Source of the DNA: DASZZX01 sp036260415
GTDB lineage: Bacteria > Actinomycetota > Nitriliruptoria > Nitriliruptorales > JAHWKO01
Reading direction: 5' to 3'
Assembly (NCBI GenBank): GCA_036260415.1
Contig: DASZZX010000177.1
Coordinates: 1-18,274 of the forward strand
DNA: 18,274 nt
The notes beneath the pieces were generated by a model. The model was not told the DNA's origin. It worked only from the letters and a program-made list of their open reading frames with translations, and ran no database searches. The translations under genes and the position numbers were made by a program. Shown here piece after piece: positions 1 to 7,520 of this stretch; within the stretch, counting starts at the first letter, position 1; the number at the start of each line of letters is the position of its first letter.

Positions 1-1701
1 GGGACCAACGATCTCGGACAGGACATCTTCGCACAGTTGTTGTACGGCTCTCGTCTGTCGCTCCTGATCGGCGTATTGGCTGGTGCGTTCGCGACGGGCG
101 TGGGCCTACTGGCCGGTCTGTTGGCCGGCTACTACCGCGGCTGGTTGGACTCCGTGATCATGCGAAGCGTCGATCTCACCCTGTCACTTCCGTTCATCCC
201 GCTGGTCATCGTTCTGGCCGCCTTCTTCGGTCGAGGTCTGACCATCACGGTGCTGGTGATCGGAGCCGTGCTATGGGCCCGACCCGCCCGGATCCTGCGG
301 TCCCAGGTCCTCAAGATCAGCAGGTACCAGCATGTCGACGCGTCTCGCGCGATGGGTAGTAGTTCGCTGCGCACGATCGGCCGGCACGTGCTGCCACGCA
401 CGGCACCGGTCGCGGTCGCGCAGTTCGTCCACGCTGCCACCATCGCCGTCCTGATCGAGGCGTCGCTGGCGTTCCTGGGTCTGGGCGACCCGCAGCGGGT
501 CAGCTGGGGCACGATGCTCTTCTTCGCCAACTCGAGCAATGCGATGCTCACCAGCGCCTGGCGGTGGTGGGTGTTGCCTCCCGGTCTCACACTGACTGCC
601 GCCGTGCTCGGGTTGGCTTTCATCGGGGTCACGGTCGAGCAGTGGGGCGACCGGCGGCTGGCAGGACGTACGGCAGGCTCTTTGCCGGTTCCCCGTCGTG
701 AACGCACACCGCGAGCTGGGCCCTTTCAGAGCGCCGATCTCGCCAACGCTCCGGACGTCGCGGTGTCCGTCTCGGACATCCATGTCGTCTACGAGACTGC
801 GACCGGCCCTGTCCACGCGGTCGACGGAGTGTCTTTCTCGGTGGGCAACGGCCGGCTGGTCGGCTTGGTCGGCGAATCCGGGTGTGGCAAGTCGACCCTT
901 GCGATGTCCCTGGTTGGTCTCACCATGCCGCCTGGTCGCATCGTCAGCGGATCCATCGTGTTGGGTGGCTCGGACCTTGCCGCTGGAGGCTCCCATCAGG
1001 CGGCTCGGATGCGTGGGCGCGAGGTCAGCCTCATCCCTCAGAACTCGATGAACGCCCTCAACCCGGCCTACACCGCACATCACCAGATCGCAGAGGCAGC
1101 GATGCTCACACGGTCCAAAGGAGAAGCCAACGCGCGAGCCGACGAGCTGCTGGAGATGGTGGGACTTTCCGATTCGTTCGGACGCTCGTTCCCACATCAA
1201 CTCAGTGGCGGTATGCGTCAGCGCGTCGTCATCGCCATGGCATTGGCCAACAAACCTCGACTTGTGATCGCCGACGAACCGCTCACCGGACTGGACGTCG
1301 TCACACAAGACACGGTCGTGCAGCTGCTCCTTCAGCTGCAGGCACGGCTGGGAGTCGCGATCCTGCTCGTCTCGCACGACCTCCCGCTGGTCGGACATGT
1401 GGCCGACGACCTGCTCGTGATGTACGCAGGGAGAATCGCGGAGTCAGGGCCTGCCGACGTCATCATGGGGGACCCTCGACATCCCTACACTCAGGAACTG
1501 CTACGCGCGTTTCCCACCCTGTACGAACCGCGTGGTGACCTCGCCATCCTGCCCGGCCAGCCGCCCGACCTCCGCCACCCGCCACCTGGCTGCCGGTTCC
1601 ATCCTCGCTGCCCGAAGGCGTTCGAGGACTGCCCCATCAAGGAGCCCAAGCTCTACCAGGTGACGCCCGACCAGCACGCTGCCTGTCTGCTCGAACGATG
1701 A
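1..1701 (+). CDS. Fused ABC permease-ATPase (DppC-DppD type), 5' partial
   Basis: Peptide/nickel-type ABC importer subunit joining a membrane permease and its ATPase in one chain. The frame is already open at base 1 and reads GTNDLGQDIF, which matches the DppC motif just after the first membrane segment, so the true start lies left of the window; the TTG at 37 is only an internal codon. Counting from base 1, the permease has about five hydrophobic segments and an EAA loop (DASRAMG...GRHVLP, about 113-132). A linker at roughly 220-250 leads to the ATPase: Walker A GESGCGKST (291-299), Q-loop Q347, signature LSGGM (401-405), Walker B VIADEP (about 422-427), H-loop SHD (about 458-460), and the C-terminal Cys-rich end CRFHPRCPKAFEDC typical of DppD/OppD. 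DppC and DppD are normally separate genes. No stop or start-like junction is visible between the domains, so this is a real fusion in this sequence. The substrate (dipeptide, oligopeptide, nickel) cannot be told. Confidence 0.93.
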   Translation, partial: GTNDLGQDIFAQLLYGSRLSLLIGVLAGAFATGVGLLAGLLAGYYRGWLDSVIMRSVDLTLSLPFIPLVIVLAAFFGRGLTITVLVIGAVLWARPARILRSQVLKISRYQHVDASRAMGSSSLRTIGRHVLPRTAPVAVAQFVHAATIAVLIEASLAFLGLGDPQRVSWGTMLFFANSSNAMLTSAWRWWVLPPGLTLTAAVLGLAFIGVTVEQWGDRRLAGRTAGSLPVPRRERTPRAGPFQSADLANAPDVAVSVSDIHVVYETATGPVHAVDGVSFSVGNGRLVGLVGESGCGKSTLAMSLVGLTMPPGRIVSGSIVLGGSDLAAGGSHQAARMRGREVSLIPQNSMNALNPAYTAHHQIAEAAMLTRSKGEANARADELLEMVGLSDSFGRSFPHQLSGGMRQRVVIAMALANKPRLVIADEPLTGLDVVTQDTVVQLLLQLQARLGVAILLVSHDLPLVGHVADDLLVMYAGRIAESGPADVIMGDPRHPYTQELLRAFPTLYEPRGDLAILPGQPPDLRHPPPGCRFHPRCPKAFEDCPIKEPKLYQVTPDQHAACLLER

Positions 1702-2504
1702 CGAACAACGACACGATCCTCCGGTTCCACAACGTCACCAAAAGCTTCCATGTCGGCTCGGCTCCGCTCATCGGGCACAGGGCGACCGTCGTGGCAGTGC
1801 GGGACTTCAGCCTGAGCGTGCACGCTGGCGAGATCGTCGGACTTGTAGGCCAGAGCGGCGCCGGTAAGACGACCGTGGGCCGATTGGCGCTGGGCCTGGA
1901 ACGTCCTGACAGGGGTGACATCGCGTTCGAGGGCGAGTCCCTGGTAGCCCGGTCCAGGCGACAGCTGCGTCCGATCCGGCAGCGGATGCACATGATCTTT
2001 CAAGACCCCTACCAATCGCTTCATCCAAGCATGCGTATTTGGGAACTCGTGGCCGAACCGCTCGAGATCGCGGGCGTCCGACGACTCCAGCGCAGAGCAG
2101 CCGCCCAGAGAGCACTGGAAACGGTCAAGATGACGCCCAGCTCACAGTACCTAGACCGGTTCGCACACGAACTGTCCGGCGGGCAGCGTCAACGTGTCGC
2201 GTTCGCTCGTGCGCAGATCGGCGCGCCCCGACTCGTGGTTGCTGACGAACCGACGTCCATGCTGGACGTCTCGCTCCGTGCCGGCATCCTCGAGTTGGTC
2301 CTTCAATTCCGGGAAGGCGGCCACAATGGCGTGCTGTACATCACCCACGACCTCGCCGTCGCCAGACACATCTGCGACCGCATCGCAGTCATGCAGGCCG
2401 GCGGGCTGGTCGAGCTCGGAGCGGCCGACCAGATCATCAACCAGCCCACCCACCCGTACACACGGCGCCTCCTGCAGGCAGCCACCAATATTGGACACGG
2501 TTGA
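1698..2504 (+). CDS. Peptide ABC transporter ATP-binding protein (DppF/OppF type)
   Basis: Second ATPase of the importer, expected to dimerise with the ATPase half of the preceding fusion and drive uptake at the membrane. The 268-aa protein carries Walker A GQSGAGKTT (51-59), Q-loop FQDPYQSL (from 101), signature LSGGQRQR (159-166), Walker B LVVADEP with catalytic Glu184, and H-loop THD (His217). Its ATG overlaps the upstream stop as ATGA, which implies translational coupling and equal dosage. It ends shortly after HPYTRRLLQAA, so it lacks the extended Cys-containing C-terminus of full-length OppF (about 310-330 aa); compact members of the family do exist. It is the last gene of the operon, and no clear U-tract terminator follows it. 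G+C at third positions is lower here than in the PEP synthase region. Confidence 0.93.
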   Translation: MTNNDTILRFHNVTKSFHVGSAPLIGHRATVVAVRDFSLSVHAGEIVGLVGQSGAGKTTVGRLALGLERPDRGDIAFEGESLVARSRRQLRPIRQRMHMIFQDPYQSLHPSMRIWELVAEPLEIAGVRRLQRRAAAQRALETVKMTPSSQYLDRFAHELSGGQRQRVAFARAQIGAPRLVVADEPTSMLDVSLRAGILELVLQFREGGHNGVLYITHDLAVARHICDRIAVMQAGGLVELGAADQIINQPTHPYTRRLLQAATNIGHG

Positions 2505-2561
2505 ACTGATTCGGCGCTGACGTCACCCCGGGCCAAGTCGCTGCCGGATCATCTCAAGTTC

Positions 2562-2784
2562 GTGACTCGAGTGACCCGACGTGGTCGTGCGGCGAACCCG
2601 CGCCCGGCCAGCTCGGACCTTGTCTGTGCTGGCGATGTGGTGACCATCCAGCCCAACGAGTGGCACCGGCACGGTGGCACCCCGACCTCGGGCATGACCC
2701 ACCTGACCGTGGCAGGTGACCGCCCACGGCGACATCGACTGGGACGTCGACGAAGGCGACCGGGCTAGCGACGACCGAGACTGA
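2562..2784 (+). pseudogene. Cupin-domain protein remnant (frameshifted)
   Basis: Remnant of a small cupin of the carboxymuconolactone-decarboxylase-associated or mandelonitrile-lyase-like type. In frame from 2562 the second cupin motif is clear: AGDVVTIQPNEWHRHG followed by TPTSGMTHLTV, with the metal-ligand-type histidines in place. Around 2711 the reading frame must shift by one base; the new frame continues as VTAHGDIDWDVDEGD and ends at the TGA at 2782-2784, giving the usual acidic C-terminal tail. The N-terminal half with the first cupin motif is not recognisable upstream. It follows the ABC operon by about 60 bases and has no credible ribosome binding site. I infer a dead gene; a sequence error could explain the shift but not the missing N-terminus. 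Confidence 0.6.
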
Positions 2785-2949
2785 CCCGTCAGCCGCTACG
2801 TCTGGTCACGTGTCGACGTGGCGGGCGTGACCCTTGTCGGGGGTGACGCCCATGACCTGACCCAACAACCCTTTGCAGTCCGCTTTCTTCGCTGCCCGCA
2901 GCAACGCCGGCCTCGCCCTGCCGGCCGTGCTCGAGGTCGCTGCTGGCGC

Positions 2950-3262
2950 CGAAGCCAGGCGTGGGTCGAGGTCGACGACTTCCAAGCCGGGTGTTCGACA
3001 CCGACCGCCGGGGCTGCCGCTACCTGGTGGTCTTCTCCAACCACCGCAAGACCCCGCGACGACCTGCGCCGCGTCCAGCTGATCGACACCACCGAACGCC
3101 GGCTGCTGCAGCTGGAAGCCCGCGTGGCCCGCGGCGACCAGGTCGACAAGACCACCATCGTCGCCGTGGCCGAGCGCATCATGGCGCGCTCGCCGGTCAA
3201 CGGCTGTTCACCTACCAGCGCCGGCTTGCGGGATATGATCCGCCCCGACCACGAACCCGACC
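2950..3262 (+). pseudogene. Transposase remnant, probably IS1634/IS4-like
   Basis: Pieces of one protein are spread over different frames. From about 2991 the text is VFDTDRRGCRYLVVFSNHRK; from 3058 it moves to another frame with DDLRRVQLIDTTERRLLQLE, then ARVARGDQVDKTTIVAVAER and IMARSPVN; near 3203 it shifts again to RLFTYQ. The order (a conserved 'R-Y-VV' strand, an arginine-rich helix, a helix ending in ARS, then LFTY) resembles the middle of IS1634-type DDE transposases, where a similar segment precedes the last catalytic Glu region. No complete catalytic triad, inverted repeats or target duplication can be seen, and both ends are missing. Family assignment is from memory of the motif pattern and is moderate. 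Confidence 0.45.
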
Positions 3263-3325
3263 GGCGTCGACCGGTTCGGGTGCGCAGCCCAGCACATGCT
3301 CTAACGTCTCTCCCGGTCGTGGTCG

Positions 3326-3980
3326 TCATCGGGGCGAATCAGGCGCGCGCGGGCTGGACTTCAGCCCGTGACATTTGAAGATCAGGGGGATGAACAGCAG
3401 ACCGGCGTTCTCGAGGTGGACCGCGGACGTGTCGGAGTGGTTCACGACCTGCAGGCCAACGGCGAGAGGAATGACGAGCTGGACGAAGCACACGCCGATG
3501 TTGCCGCCGGCGGCGTTGAGGCCAAGTGCCAGCCCCTTCCTGTCCTTGGGGAAGCAGTACGAGATGTGGGACATGCTGGAGGCGAAGTTTCCTCCGCCGA
3601 GGCCGGCCGTCGCAGCCACCAGGAGCAGGATCCAGGAGGGCGTGGTCGGGTCGGTCACGGTCACGGCGGTGAGACCCGTGGGCAGCAGCAGCGCTCCGCT
3701 GGTCACCGTCCGGTTGCGTCCCCTGAGGAGCGGCACCGCCGCGGGCGTATGGGAACGTAGGGTGGCGTCCACGAGGGCGGGCCCCGCGACCAGGGTGAAC
3801 AGCTGACCCTTGGAGAGATCGAAGCCGGCTCGGGCAGCTTGATCGCCAGGACGCTCCAGCCCAGCCGGACCGCGAACCCGAGGAACTCGACGAAGATCGA
3901 GGACACCAGGTTGCGCCGGGCGATCGGCCCTGGCTCTTCAGAACTCCTCCGGGATCCCAGTGCTCGATCCAGCTGGACAT
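3326..3980 (-). pseudogene. narK: Nitrate/nitrite MFS transporter remnant (NarK type)
   Basis: N-terminal part of a NarK/NasA-type major facilitator. The original start is likely the ATG at 3978-3980 behind GGGAGGTGGG, giving MSSWIEHWDP, the typical beginning of actinobacterial NarK. The frame then shifts: ARRNLVSSIFVEFLGFAV and WSVLAIKLPE are in a second frame, and the nitrate signature region AGLGGGNFASSMSHIS, CFPKDRKGLALGLNAAGGN and GVCFVQLVIPLAVGLQ in a third. At least two or three single-base losses are needed (for example one G before CCGGCTTCG). Homology stops near 3380 after AGLLFIPLI, about half of the usual 430-460 aa; the remaining frame to 3326 looks unrelated. No nitrate or nitrite reductase genes accompany it, so it is very unlikely to function. 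Confidence 0.8.
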
Positions 3981-4342
3981 CCCACCTCCCGGCCGTGATC
4001 TGGTCCACGGCACGCGCTCGTCGCGGACGTCCGCCAGCAGAGCACCGCCCCGTTTCGCGGCCCGTTCCCGTGCAGCTACGGTCAGGTCACGGTCCGGTCG
4101 CCCGCGTGGAGCTGACGCGTGGACGGACGCGGCGAACTCGTCGCGTGAGCCCGGGTAGGCGTCGGTTCTCCCTACCCGACGTGGACCGGCCTGTGGCACA
4201 CCGGCCGCTTTCGCTCGACAACGGGATCCGGCCCGCGACGAGCCGATCCGGTTGCGAGCGGCGACTGGATCCGAACCCGCGACCCCCACGGCCGGCCGGG
4301 CCCACCCGGACGGGGTCTGCCCCGCCTCCCGTCAGGGACGTA
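3981..4342. other. Gap between narK remnant and BNR gene, nothing recognised
   Basis: About 360 bases lie between the narK start and the stop of the BNR gene, both on the minus strand. Long frames cross it on both strands, as expected at this G+C, but none shows a recognisable motif or a convincing ribosome binding site. I see no tRNA and no strong terminator with a U-tract. Confidence 0.4.
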
Positions 4343-6031
4343 TCAGACGCGGCCGGCGGGTTGAGGCTCCTCGGCGGGAGACGGCGCGGGGGAGGGTCTC
4401 CGGCGCCTGCGCATGAACAGCACCAGCAGGACGATCCCTGCCACAAGCAGGCCGGCGGACACAGCGGCGACCACCGGGGGCAGGACGGCGCTGGTGGCTG
4501 CCGGCAGAGCGGCGAACTGGACGGCAGCGCCGAAGTTTTCCTGTGTCTGCGTCAGCTCGTCGGCCTCGCGGGGGTCGGCCCAGCCCATCCAGGCGTACTC
4601 GTTCGTCGAGGCAACGCCCGGCGGGTGCCGCAGGTCGGAGTTGAAGCTGACCCCGAGGTTGAAGTCCACGGGCTGATCGCTGACCAGGATGTTCGGGGCC
4701 CACGTCTCACCGCCGTCCATCGAGTACGTGTAGCGCACGTTCGTCAGGAAGTCGGTGAGGTTGCGGTTGTCCTGCCACACGACATCGACACGGCCGTTAG
4801 GAGTGACGCCCATCTGCGGGTAGAAGCTGGCGTACTGATCGGCCGGGTCGTCATCGTTGATGGCGAGCGGCTCGGTCCAGTTGACACCGTCGTCCGTGGA
4901 GCGCTGGACCACGATCTGCGCCGGGCCGGAGCTGGAGGCTCCCTGAGGCGTGGCCTGGTAGGCGGCGAGGTACGTCCCCTCCGGGCCCCCCTCCGGCGTC
5001 CATCCCAGTCCGGTCTGGCTGCCCGCACCCGAGAACTTCGCCGGCCCCAGCTTGGAGAACGACCAGGACTTGCCCTGGTCGGTGGACCGGGCGATGAGCT
5101 GCGGCAGGGGCAGGGCGAAGGAAGCGCTGAAGACCCCCTCGTCCTCGGGGACCTCGCCGGTTGGGAACTGGGCCCCCGACACGGCCATGACCGCCCCGTC
5201 CCGGGCGATGAGCGACGGCCCCCCGAACGAGCCCTCCATGATCAGCGGATAGGACCTCCCACCGACCTTATGGGTGACCTCGGAGAAGGTGTTCAGGTCC
5301 ACCCCGGGGGAGAACGTCTTCCCGCCGTCGGTGGAGACGGCAACCTTCATCTCGCCGTGGCCCAGGGGGGAGTCCTCCGGGGCGCCGGTGTAGTGGACGT
5401 TGTACCCCACGTAGACGACGTCGCTGGATCCGGAGGTGTCGACCGCCACCGCCGCCCCGAAGGTTGCGGGCGCCGGATCGGGCTTCCCCCGGTTGTTCTC
5501 GACGAGCACGGTCTGCCAGGTGTCCCCCAGGTCGGTGGTGCGGGCCAGGATCTGGCTGACATGCCCGACGCGGAACCCGCCCTCCCCCTCCCCGTAGGCC
5601 TGAGCCGAGTAGTACAGCGTGCCGTCACGCCCCCACGCGATCGCAGCGGCCGGTTTGCCCGCGCTGTTGTCCATGCACAGTGGGTAGGACTCCGGATGAG
5701 GCACGGACTCGGAGAAGTCCCAGGTGCTTCCGCCGTCCGTCGTCCGGATCAGCTCGCACACCTTGGTGCGGAGGTCGACGGTGGCGGCGACGATGATCCT
5801 CGGGTTGTCCGGATGGACCAGCATGGAGGCCGGCCCGCTGAAGGCCCTGACGGGTGTCTTCCGCTCCTTGGTCATCTGAACGGGTGCCGTCACCCGCATC
5901 GGGGCGGCGTCCTGGTCGGCGAAGGTCGCCTGGTCGAACGCGGGCTGCTCCGCCCCCAGCGCCGGGCCGGTGGCGAGAGCCGACAGCGCGACCATCGAGG
6001 CCGCAAGCGCGCGGGTCCAGCGTCGTCTCAT
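4343..6031 (-). CDS. Secreted, membrane-anchored BNR/Asp-box propeller protein (sialidase-like fold)
   Basis: Predicted extracellular beta-propeller anchored in the membrane by its C-terminus. The ATG at 6029-6031 follows GAAGGGGATCCG, a good ribosome binding site. The 562-aa product has a signal peptide (RRRW, then a hydrophobic run, cleavage near ALG-AEQ at 26-27). Six Asp-box motifs of the S/T-x-D-x-G-x-x-W/F type occur: TTDGGSTW (97-104), TTDLGDTW (165-172), STDGGKTF (233-240), STDQGKSW (316-323), STDDGVNW (378-385) and SMDGGETW (437-444). A transmembrane helix at about 518-540 precedes MRRRRR and a Pro-rich cytoplasmic tail. Asp boxes shape the propeller blades of sialidases and sortilin-like proteins but are not catalytic; I cannot identify a sialidase arginine triad, so enzymatic activity is unproven. 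A glycan-binding or scaffold role is equally possible. The Ig-like protein gene lies 84 bases upstream on the same strand. Confidence 0.88.
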   Translation of the reverse strand: MRRRWTRALAASMVALSALATGPALGAEQPAFDQATFADQDAAPMRVTAPVQMTKERKTPVRAFSGPASMLVHPDNPRIIVAATVDLRTKVCELIRTTDGGSTWDFSESVPHPESYPLCMDNSAGKPAAAIAWGRDGTLYYSAQAYGEGEGGFRVGHVSQILARTTDLGDTWQTVLVENNRGKPDPAPATFGAAVAVDTSGSSDVVYVGYNVHYTGAPEDSPLGHGEMKVAVSTDGGKTFSPGVDLNTFSEVTHKVGGRSYPLIMEGSFGGPSLIARDGAVMAVSGAQFPTGEVPEDEGVFSASFALPLPQLIARSTDQGKSWSFSKLGPAKFSGAGSQTGLGWTPEGGPEGTYLAAYQATPQGASSSGPAQIVVQRSTDDGVNWTEPLAINDDDPADQYASFYPQMGVTPNGRVDVVWQDNRNLTDFLTNVRYTYSMDGGETWAPNILVSDQPVDFNLGVSFNSDLRHPPGVASTNEYAWMGWADPREADELTQTQENFGAAVQFAALPAATSAVLPPVVAAVSAGLLVAGIVLLVLFMRRRRRPSPAPSPAEEPQPAGRV

Positions 6032-6115
6032 CGGATCCCCTTCAGGTCGGTCCCCGGTCCGACACCCGGCCTCCGGCTGGCCATCACGTCGGCCAGCGTC
6101 CCTACCCCGCCCACC

Positions 6116-6661
6116 TCAGACGGACCTGCCGCGAGCCGCCACCCGGCTCCCAAGGCCTGCAAGCAGCAGGCCACCGACGGCCACCGCCGTCGCGATGAGC
6201 GCCAGAGTCGGGACGGTCGGTCCCGTGGTCGCCACGAGTCCTTCCGGGCGCTCCGGTGGGTAGGGCCTCGCGGGCGGCGCGGCGTTGACGTGGATCAGTG
6301 CCCGTGCGGGCTGACCGACGTTCATGTCGTGGTGGTCCTGGCTAGCCAACAAGACGTGCGGGCCATCGGAGATGTCAGTCGGGATCGGCACGTCGAAGGT
6401 GATGCTGCTGTTCATCGTGGAGTCGGGCCCGGGAACGGTGAGGAGGACCGGCCCGGTCAGAGAGTTCAGACGGATGTCGAGAGGGACGCCGTCTGCGAAG
6501 GACCTCGCCGTCAACTTCACCGTGCCCCCAGGGTCCACCCTGGGTGAGCTGTCGACCACGAGCGAGGCGACACCCACGCAGGCCATCGCCAGCGCAGCCG
6601 GCACCAGCACTGCGGCTGCGGTCGCCACAGCGAAGACCCAACGACGACCCCACTCGCCCAT
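6116..6661 (-). CDS. Small secreted Ig-like protein with C-terminal membrane anchor
   Basis: Hypothetical exported protein of 181 aa. I start it at the ATG 6659-6661 because AAGGGGG sits 6 bases upstream and a signal sequence begins there (MGEWGRRW, then a long Ala/Val-rich stretch, cleavage near AMA-C); a longer open frame reaching 6736 runs through an inverted repeat and lacks these signs. The mature part reads DPGGTVKLTARSF, then GPVLLTVPGPD, DISDGPHVLLASQDHHD and VGQPARALIHV. This order resembles the actinobacterial Ig-like domain that ends in G-T/Q-PARA and occurs in many secreted proteins. A Pro-rich spacer leads to a membrane helix (about 147-169) and a basic tail; there is no LPxTG motif. 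It probably forms a unit with the BNR gene downstream. Function unknown; a cell-wall or surface adhesive/structural role is inference. Confidence 0.75.
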   Translation of the reverse strand: MGEWGRRWVFAVATAAAVLVPAALAMACVGVASLVVDSSPRVDPGGTVKLTARSFADGVPLDIRLNSLTGPVLLTVPGPDSTMNSSITFDVPIPTDISDGPHVLLASQDHHDMNVGQPARALIHVNAAPPARPYPPERPEGLVATTGPTVPTLALIATAVAVGGLLLAGLGSRVAARGRSV

Positions 6662-6720
6662 CCCGACCCCCTTGGCCACCCACCCCGGGTGGGGACCATA
6701 GCCTCGTGAGACGACGAGTC

Positions 6721-6760
6721 GGTAGGTGCATCTCACATATAGATGCGGGGAGCACCTACC
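6721..6760. repeat. Two-tier inverted repeat upstream of the Ig-like gene
   Basis: GGTAGGTGC at 6721-6729 is the exact reverse complement of GCACCTACC at 6752-6760. Inside it, GCATCT (6728-6733) pairs with AGATGC (6741-6746) around the AT-rich loop CACATAT. The inner and outer arms share two bases, so either one stacked hairpin or two alternative hairpins can form. There is no T-run on either side, so an intrinsic terminator is not clear. It lies 60 bases upstream of the Ig-like gene start, just where recognisable coding of the broken BNR gene ends, so it may be a regulatory site or mark a rearrangement point. Confidence 0.6.
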
Positions 6761-7163
6761 GTGGGGACGCCCGGACCGATCGGCCCCGGGTCCGGCGTAG
6801 TAGAGGGTCCCGTCCTGCCCCTGGACGAGCTCGGTGCGCAGGTTGTTGGGTGATGCTGGGCCCAGCCCACAGTCGGTGTACGGCTCGAGCCACGGCGCGC
6901 CTCACGCTCGGTCCAGCTACGGCCGCCGTCGGTGAAGAGATGGAATCCACACTCTCCGGTGACCATCTCGACATGGGTAAGGTAGACGGTGTCGGGTCGC
7001 GGCGATCGACGACCACGCTCGGGGCCTCGTCGCCCCGGCTGAGTGTCCCGTCGTCGGTAACGATGGCCGCTGGTGCGGTGACAACGTCGCTCCCCGAACC
7101 CGGTCGTCGTGCAGGCCGTCCCCACCGCCGTCACTGCGCCCACCAACAGGACGACCTTCCCGA
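6733..7163 (-). pseudogene. Truncated, frameshifted BNR/Asp-box lipoprotein
   Basis: N-terminal portion of a second Asp-box protein. It opens with a hydrophobic lipoprotein-like leader, VVLLVGAVTAVGTACTTTG, with a possible lipid-attached Cys. The frame then changes to VVTAPAAIVTDDGTLSRG and DEAPSVVVDRRD, returns to the first frame for DTVYLTHVEMVTGECGF and HLFTDGGRSWTE (an Asp box, TDGGRSW), and shifts again to APWLEPYTDCGLGPASPNN, LRTELVQGQDGTLYYAGPG. Three shifts in about 400 bases give one continuous protein sense, after which similarity ends at the inverted repeat near 6730. 'DGTLYYA' matches 'DGTLYYSAQ' in the intact BNR neighbour, suggesting related proteins. The start codon is not clear: a TGA interrupts the frame just upstream of the leader and the first candidate is the TTG at 7146. 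Confidence 0.65.
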
Positions 7164-7520
7164 CACGTGCGTCCGATCACCCCCTGCCACACCGCGGCAG
7201 CCCCAGCGGGCGTGCGCAACCCTGGCACGGACGCGCCGCCAGAGGTGGCTGTGCCACGTATCTACCTGGGCGGGAGCTGGGCCGCCATGCCCTGCTACAT
7301 CGAGACGCGGCCCTCATCACCCCAACGCCTCGCTCTGGCCCTGTGGCGGGTGTCGACGGACATCGGGTCGTCCCGTTGGCGGACGTGAGACCGCGTCTGG
7401 GCGAACAGCTGCGCTCGGCGTGGAGGTGCCCTCTCCCACGGCACACGCCAGTGGTGTCCCTCGCCATTGCCTGCTCGTGCAGAGTGGCTGCGGTGACTGC
7501 CGGGGCGGCAACTGCGTCGG
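7164..7520. other. Gap between broken BNR gene and binding-protein gene
   Basis: About 360 bases with no recognisable product. Short open frames exist on both strands but have no family motifs, no good ribosome binding site and no hairpin followed by a T-run. Confidence 0.4.

Noticed and set aside
3839..6547. A 902-codon open frame on the plus strand
   Set aside because: It is antisense to the BNR gene, is Arg/Gly/Pro-rich without domains, and the minus strand has a signal peptide, six Asp boxes and a membrane helix.
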